A stretch of DNA of 9,234 nt from an uncultured Flavobacteriales bacterium (GTDB taxonomy: Bacteria > Bacteroidota > Bacteroidia > Flavobacteriales_D > Crocinitomicaceae): the NCBI GenBank assembly GCA_903899795.1, contig CAIUKX010000294.1, positions 1-9,234 on the forward strand. The letters are read 5' to 3'. The notes beneath the pieces are model-generated. The model was not told the origin of the DNA. It did no database searches and saw nothing but the letters and a program-made list of their open reading frames with translations. The position numbers and the translations under genes are program-made. This document shows, in pieces, positions 6,516 through 9,234 of this stretch; the first letter of the stretch is position 1, and each line of letters begins with the position of its first letter.

Positions 6516-7104
6516 TATTCGTATTTTTAGCAAAAATACACAGAAAAACAGACAAACCTTGAGCAAACTAAGACTTTACTTATTAGGATGGATTACATTA
6601 ATTATTTTTCCTCTTCCTGCTTTTTGGGCACTCTGGTACTTTGATGGAATTAGTTTAAATGATTTTCTGAAGATCGATGAAATTCTTACCGTAAAAACCG
6701 GGTTGGGAATTGAATTGGGTGTCGCTTATGCATTTTTTGCTTTGTTGATTTTACAAGCTCCGGTTTTCGAAAAATTACCCAATCGAATTGAAGTTGTCAT
6801 TCAGGAAATGAAACTATCTTTCGTCGATACATTGTTTTTATCCTTGTGTGCAGGTATAGGAGAAGAATTGCTTTTTAGATCCGGCTTACAACATTGGTGT
6901 GGGATTTGGATCACATCCATTGTGTTTGTCGTTATTCATGGTTATTTAAACCCCAGAAATTGGCGCATGTCCTTATATGGATTAATCGTTTTTCCTTTTG
7001 TTCTATTATTGGCATACGGCTATGATCACTTTGGTTTGTGGTTTTGCATCGGCGCCCATTTTGCATACGATTGGGTTTTGTTTATGGCAATAAGAGAAAA
7101 GTGA
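6496..7104 (+). CDS. CPBP (CAAX/Abi-type) intramembrane metalloprotease
   Basis: This is a polytopic membrane protein of up to 202 residues with the three CPBP signatures: GEELLFR (Glu123, Glu124, Arg128; EExxxR), FVVIH (Phe144, His148; FxxxH) and HFAYD (His188, Asp192; HxxxD). These residues bind metal and form the active site inside the membrane. Family members include CAAX prenyl endopeptidases and bacteriocin-immunity proteins; bacterial substrates are mostly unknown. Hydrophobic segments lie around 27-48, 67-90, 108-122, 137-150, 158-176 and 180-197. The start is uncertain. The ATG at 6496 overlaps the divergent channel gene's first codons, while an in-frame TTG at 6559 (LSKLRLYLLGW) would give 181 residues with all motifs and hydrophobic segments and leave a clear intergenic gap. 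There is no ATG between them. The gene converges on the LRR lipoprotein. Confidence 0.82.
   Translation: MIIDSFIIRIFSKNTQKNRQTLSKLRLYLLGWITLIIFPLPAFWALWYFDGISLNDFLKIDEILTVKTGLGIELGVAYAFFALLILQAPVFEKLPNRIEVVIQEMKLSFVDTLFLSLCAGIGEELLFRSGLQHWCGIWITSIVFVVIHGYLNPRNWRMSLYGLIVFPFVLLLAYGYDHFGLWFCIGAHFAYDWVLFMAIREK
6521..6539. promoter_or_regulatory. Perfect palindrome with -7-like box between divergent genes
   Basis: GTATTTTT (6521-6528) and AAAAATAC (6532-6539) are perfect 8-base arms around AGC. On the minus strand, bases 6538-6531 read TATTTTTG, an exact match to the Bacteroidota -7 element TAnnTTTG, ending 16 bases before the channel ATG at 6515. The usual -33 TTG is not at ideal spacing: one TTG lies 25 bases upstream and a TTTG 14. 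The palindrome could be an operator over that promoter or simply a hairpin. Confidence 0.35.
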
Positions 7105-7131
7105 TTTTTAATGTTGAATTGATTAAAAATC
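7103..7131. terminator. Possible AT-rich terminator hairpin after the CPBP gene
   Basis: GATTTTTAAT (7103-7112) and ATTAAAAATC (7122-7131) form a perfect 10-bp stem with a 9-base loop, starting inside the TGA stop of the CPBP gene. It lies between convergent genes, where a terminator is expected. The stem has only two G:C pairs (one at each end of neither arm's centre) and no T-run follows on either strand, so termination is doubtful. Confidence 0.3.
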
Positions 7132-7140
7132 AGGCTGAAG

Positions 7141-7176
7141 AATCAATTAATAATTAAAAATTCAACACTCAAAATT
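7141..7176 (-). repeat. AT-rich dispersed repeat, copy 2
   Basis: The reverse complement of this stretch matches 5139-5174 at 30 of 36 positions by hand alignment. It lies directly after the stop codon of the LRR lipoprotein gene. See copy 1 for the alternative of convergent low-complexity sequence. Confidence 0.45.
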
Positions 7177-7179
7177 ATT

Positions 7180-7920
7180 TTATTTCTGGATGATCTTAAG
7201 GCGATTCGCTTGATAAACTAATAAACATTGAGGAACAGCTGTTGTTTTATCAACTTCCAACACTTCTAAAAAACGTAAATAACAAAACGATTCAGGGACG
7301 TCGACCAAAATTCCCGCACCTGCTAAATAAATCTCTTTGAGTTGACTGAGTTCTCCCATTTCTTCTGGTAAAGCAGTCAAATTATTTCTTCCTAAAAAGA
7401 TTAATTTCAAAGATTCACAATTCCCTATTTCCGGAGGTAAATCCGTCAAAAAATTAAACTCTACCTGTAAGCGTACCAACTTTTTTAGTTTTCCAATTTC
7501 AGGCGGAAGAGTCGATAGCTTATTTTGATTGAGCCAAAGCTGTTCCAGATTTTCTAAATCACCAATTTCATAGGGTAATGACGTAATTTCATTGTACTGA
7601 ACCGAGAGTATTTTTAACTTCTTCAACTTTCCTATTTCCGGTGGAAGAAACTTGAGGTTATTTCTCCCAATGTACAATTCTTCCAAGTTTTCCAATTCAG
7701 CGATTCGAGGAGAAAGAGAGTCCAGTTGGTTTCCAAATAGTTTCAAAACCTTCAATTGCTTTTTCGAAAAAACATCCTCCGGAATTTCTTTCAAATTTTG
7801 TTTACTCAAATTTAAACTTGTCACAGAATTCTCCACCAATTCTACTTTTCTAACAGCACAGGAAATCAGACTGAGCATCAGAATACAAGTGAAAAGCAAG
7901 AAATGAAAAATTCTTTTCAT
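7180..7920 (-). CDS. Leucine-rich-repeat lipoprotein
   Basis: From the ATG at 7920 the product is 246 residues. MKRIFHFLLFTCILMLSLISC is a lipoprotein signal peptide with lipobox LISC, so Cys21 should be lipidated and the protein anchored to the membrane facing the periplasm or cell surface. The rest is about eight leucine-rich repeats of 23 residues with consensus NLxxLxLxxNxLxxLPxEIGxLK, for example NLEELYIGRNNLKFLPPEIG and NLEQLWLNQNKLSTLPPEIG. It ends in a short irregular cap containing Cys residues (FCYLR, PQCLL). LRR arcs of this type bind other proteins; no enzyme motif is present and the ligand is unknown. An upstream in-frame ATG at 7965 would add 15 residues before the signal peptide, so 7920 is preferred. 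The gene diverges from the Spy/CpxP-like gene, with a phased repeat array between them. Confidence 0.85.
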   Translation of the reverse strand: MKRIFHFLLFTCILMLSLISCAVRKVELVENSVTSLNLSKQNLKEIPEDVFSKKQLKVLKLFGNQLDSLSPRIAELENLEELYIGRNNLKFLPPEIGKLKKLKILSVQYNEITSLPYEIGDLENLEQLWLNQNKLSTLPPEIGKLKKLVRLQVEFNFLTDLPPEIGNCESLKLIFLGRNNLTALPEEMGELSQLKEIYLAGAGILVDVPESFCYLRFLEVLEVDKTTAVPQCLLVYQANRLKIIQK

Positions 7921-8020
7921 GATGAACGAAGATACTACTTTAACATCTCTCAATCTAATTTTCAATTTAGAACTTGAATGTTAATCATTATTGGGTACAA
8001 TTACTAAGCTGACCTGTTTT

Positions 8021-8086
8021 CATACACTCCTCATACATTAGCTATACAGTTCCTATACACTATCCATAGATGTACAATACATTTTC
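8021..8086 (+). promoter_or_regulatory. Six-unit 11-bp phased direct repeat, likely response-regulator binding array
   Basis: Six consecutive 11-base units start at 8021, 8032, 8043, 8054, 8065 and 8076. Their first six bases are CATACA, CATACA, TATACA, TATACA, CATAGA and AATACA; the five-base spacers differ (CTCCT, TTAGC, GTTCC, CTATC, TGTAC, TTTTC). A conserved hexamer every 11 bp on one helix face is the architecture of OmpR/PhoB-family sites, for example the B. subtilis PhoP box (TTHACA repeated every 11 bp). The array sits in the divergent gap between the LRR lipoprotein (start 7920) and the Spy/CpxP-like gene (start 8206), so it could control either or both. The regulator is not in this window. 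Confidence 0.65.
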
Positions 8087-8173
8087 TTTTTTTTTCATTC
8101 AACTAAGGACTCAAGCACTTTTTTTCATATATTTACATCTATAGAAGTAAGTTCGGGCATGAAAATTGTCTGC

Positions 8174-8181
8174 TACCATTG
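8174..8181 (+). promoter_or_regulatory. Possible -7 box for the Spy/CpxP-like gene
   Basis: TACCATTG differs at one position from TAnnTTTG and lies 24 bases before the ATG at 8206. A TTCG at 8152-8155, 18 bases upstream, could serve as an imperfect -33 element. The phased array ends about 65 bases before that element. The support is weak. Confidence 0.25.
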
Positions 8182-8205
8182 ATAACCTTATAAAAACAAA
8201 TACAC

Positions 8206-8577
8206 ATGAATACTTTAAAAACCGGATTAATTGCTTTAAGTTTCTTCTTTATCGGGACAGGATTTTCACAACAATCCAATGCTGCAGAAAGAGCAAATGC
8301 ACATACTGAGAGATTAGCTAAAGAGTTGTCATTATCAGCTGAACAAAAAACGAAAGTTTCTGAATTAAACACAGGGATCGAAAGAAAAAACGAAGCTATT
8401 TCCAGTAACCCAAATTTGACTCCAGAGCAAAAGAAAGAGCACATGCAAGGAAACAATAACGCCAGACGTGCTCAATTAAAAATGATTTTAACAGAAGAAC
8501 AATACAACAAATACACAACAACTATTGAACCTTCAGAAGTTCATAGAGAAAATGTAAAAAAAGAAGTTGAGAAATAA
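8206..8577 (+). CDS. Spy/CpxP-like periplasmic LTxxQ-motif protein
   Basis: The 123-residue protein begins with a Sec signal peptide (MNTLKTGLIALSFFFIGTGFS, cleavage probably near residues 21-22) and should be periplasmic. The mature part is helical and highly charged, with three LTxxQ-type motifs: LSAEQ (43-47), LTPEQ (71-75) and LTEEQ (95-99). These are the hallmark of the Spy/CpxP family of ATP-independent envelope chaperones and stress modulators, which are cradle-shaped helical proteins. It is somewhat shorter than Spy and has no lipobox or cysteine. In enterobacteria spy and cpxP are induced by OmpR-family regulators; here a phased direct-repeat array lies upstream, which fits such control (inference). 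The gene ends with a strong hairpin terminator, so it is monocistronic. A generic helical secreted protein is the alternative. Confidence 0.75.
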   Translation: MNTLKTGLIALSFFFIGTGFSQQSNAAERANAHTERLAKELSLSAEQKTKVSELNTGIERKNEAISSNPNLTPEQKKEHMQGNNNARRAQLKMILTEEQYNKYTTTIEPSEVHRENVKKEVEK

Positions 8578-8604
8578 TTTTTCAATAAAACTCTTAAAAA
8601 AATT

Positions 8605-8631
8605 AAAGGCATTATCATTGGTAATGCCTTT
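8605..8631. terminator. Strong bidirectional rho-independent terminator
   Basis: AAAGGCATTA (8605-8614) and TAATGCCTTT (8622-8631) form a perfect 10-bp stem with a 7-base loop. In the plus direction TCTTGTTTT follows, 28 bases after the Spy/CpxP-like stop. In the minus direction AATTTTTTT follows, so it can also end the msrA transcript. Confidence 0.85.
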
Positions 8632-8669
8632 TCTTGTTTTACCATAACATAAAATATTTATTTTTCAAC

Positions 8670-8690
8670 GGGTTGATCACGATCAAACCC
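8670..8690. repeat. Interrupted inverted repeat downstream of msrA
   Basis: GGGTTGATC (8670-8678) and GATCAAACCC (8681-8690) are inverted arms with one bulged A and a 2-base centre. It lies about 38 bases after the msrA stop. No T-run follows, and such a small centre makes an RNA hairpin awkward, so a protein-binding palindrome or an accessory hairpin are both possible. Confidence 0.35.
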
Positions 8691-8727
8691 CTACAACACA
8701 ATTCCTAAACCCAATAATAATCGTCGA

Positions 8728-9234
8728 TCACACCATTTTTTCTGAAAACACCTTCTTAAATTTTTCAACCTTCGGTCGAACTACTGATTGACAATACGGA
8801 TTCTCCGGATTCAATTCGAAATAATTCTTGTGGTAATCTTCAGCCGGAAAAAAATTCGTCAAAGGAGAAATTTCAGTCACAACCGGATTTTCCCATACTT
8901 TTTCGTCTGTCAATTTTTTCTTATATGCTTCCGCTATTTGTTTTTGCTGTTCATCGTTGTAAAAAATCACTGAACGGTACTGCGTTCCGATATCACCCCC
9001 CTGACGATTCAATTGCGTGGGGTCGTGAACAAACCAGAAGACTTCCAGAATTTGCTCGAACGAAATGACCTCATCATCAAATGTTATTCTGGCCACTTCA
9101 GCGTGCTCAGTTGTTCCTGTACATACTTCCTTGTACGTCGGATTATTTGTTTTTCCACCTGAATATCCAGGGATAACAGAAATGATTCCTTTCATTTCTT
9201 TGTAACATGCTTCGACGCACCAAAAACATCCTGC
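8728..9234 (-). CDS. msrA: Peptide-methionine (S)-S-oxide reductase MsrA (5' end outside the window)
   Basis: MsrA reduces methionine-S-sulfoxide in proteins and free methionine, repairing oxidative damage with thioredoxin as reductant. The reading frame stays open to the window edge, giving 168 visible residues. The methionine encoded at 9195 is internal, because the frame upstream encodes AGCFWCVEACYKEMKG, which contains the catalytic GCFWC motif (active-site Cys codon at 9228-9226). Further landmarks are PGYSGG, HAEVARITFDDEVISFEQILEVFW, the FWFVHDPTQLNRQGGDIGTQYRS core, FFPAEDYHKNYF and NPYCQSVVRPKVEKF, whose Cys probably acts as resolving cysteine. No MsrB domain is fused at the C terminus. 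Only a short N-terminal piece is missing. A bidirectional terminator shared with the convergent Spy/CpxP-like gene lies downstream. Confidence 0.95.
   Translation of the reverse strand, partial: AGCFWCVEACYKEMKGIISVIPGYSGGKTNNPTYKEVCTGTTEHAEVARITFDDEVISFEQILEVFWFVHDPTQLNRQGGDIGTQYRSVIFYNDEQQKQIAEAYKKKLTDEKVWENPVVTEISPLTNFFPAEDYHKNYFELNPENPYCQSVVRPKVEKFKKVFSEKMV

Noticed and set aside
7230..7840. Internal DNA repeats (recurrent ATTTCCGGAGG-like segments)
   Set aside because: They are the coding trace of the 23-residue leucine-rich repeats, not a separate repeat element.
8021..8086. CRISPR or satellite array
   Set aside because: Units are only 11 bases with a conserved hexamer and variable 5-base spacers; CRISPR repeats and spacers are far longer. 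The pattern fits phased protein-binding sites better.
8139..8456. A 105-residue minus-strand open frame over the Spy/CpxP-like gene
   Set aside because: It is antisense to a gene with a signal peptide, three LTxxQ motifs and a proper terminator.
9193..9195. ATG at 9195 as the msrA start
   Set aside because: The frame continues upstream through the catalytic GCFWC motif to the window edge, so this methionine is internal.

Overview
The window looks like chromosomal DNA from a Bacteroidota bacterium, probably of the Flavobacteriales type (inference). The DNA is AT-rich and start codons lack obvious Shine-Dalgarno sequences. The genes also fit: a short-form AMP nucleosidase, an ECF sigma factor paired with a membrane protein whose cytoplasmic tail resembles a Bacteroidota anti-sigma factor, a leucine-rich-repeat lipoprotein and a YbdG-like MscS channel. 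No rRNA, tRNA, CRISPR array, transposase or phage gene was seen.

Layout. Bases 1-319 carry no gene that I can support; they hold a palindrome at the left edge, a second palindrome near 141 and the amn upstream region. An AMP nucleosidase gene (+, 320-1090) converges on a two-gene minus-strand operon across a bidirectional hairpin terminator (1177-1223). The operon is an ECF-type sigma factor (4631-4074) followed, with an ATGA overlap, by a 943-residue one-pass membrane protein (4077-1246). Upstream of it on the same strand is a small ABM-fold monooxygenase-like protein (5091-4789), then a YbdG-like mechanosensitive channel (6515-5232). A CPBP/CAAX-type intramembrane protease diverges from the channel (+, to 7104) and converges on an LRR lipoprotein (7920-7180). 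That lipoprotein gene diverges from a small Spy/CpxP-like periplasmic protein (+, 8206-8577). Last is msrA (minus), cut by the right window edge with its catalytic Cys still inside.

The most interesting system is the sigma/anti-sigma pair. The partner membrane protein joins a short cytoplasmic anti-sigma-like segment and one transmembrane helix to a large periplasmic part. That part holds a Bacteroidota beta-rich domain, a c-type cytochrome domain (CASCH heme site with a candidate Met ligand), a DsbD-alpha-like domain with a CX4C cysteine pair, and about 375 residues of unassigned sequence. This is what a periplasmic heme- or thiol-redox sensor controlling an ECF sigma factor could look like. 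That function is an inference from domain order and translational coupling.

The most interesting non-coding signal is a six-unit, strictly 11-bp-phased direct repeat (consensus hATACA plus 5 bases, 8021-8086) between the divergent LRR lipoprotein and Spy/CpxP-like genes. Its architecture matches tandem sites bound by OmpR/PhoB-family response regulators, so a two-component envelope-stress input to one or both genes is a reasonable hypothesis. Envelope and redox housekeeping (mechanosensitive channel, intramembrane protease, Spy-like chaperone, MsrA, redox-sensor candidate) is a loose theme of the window, but there is no evidence for one large operon.
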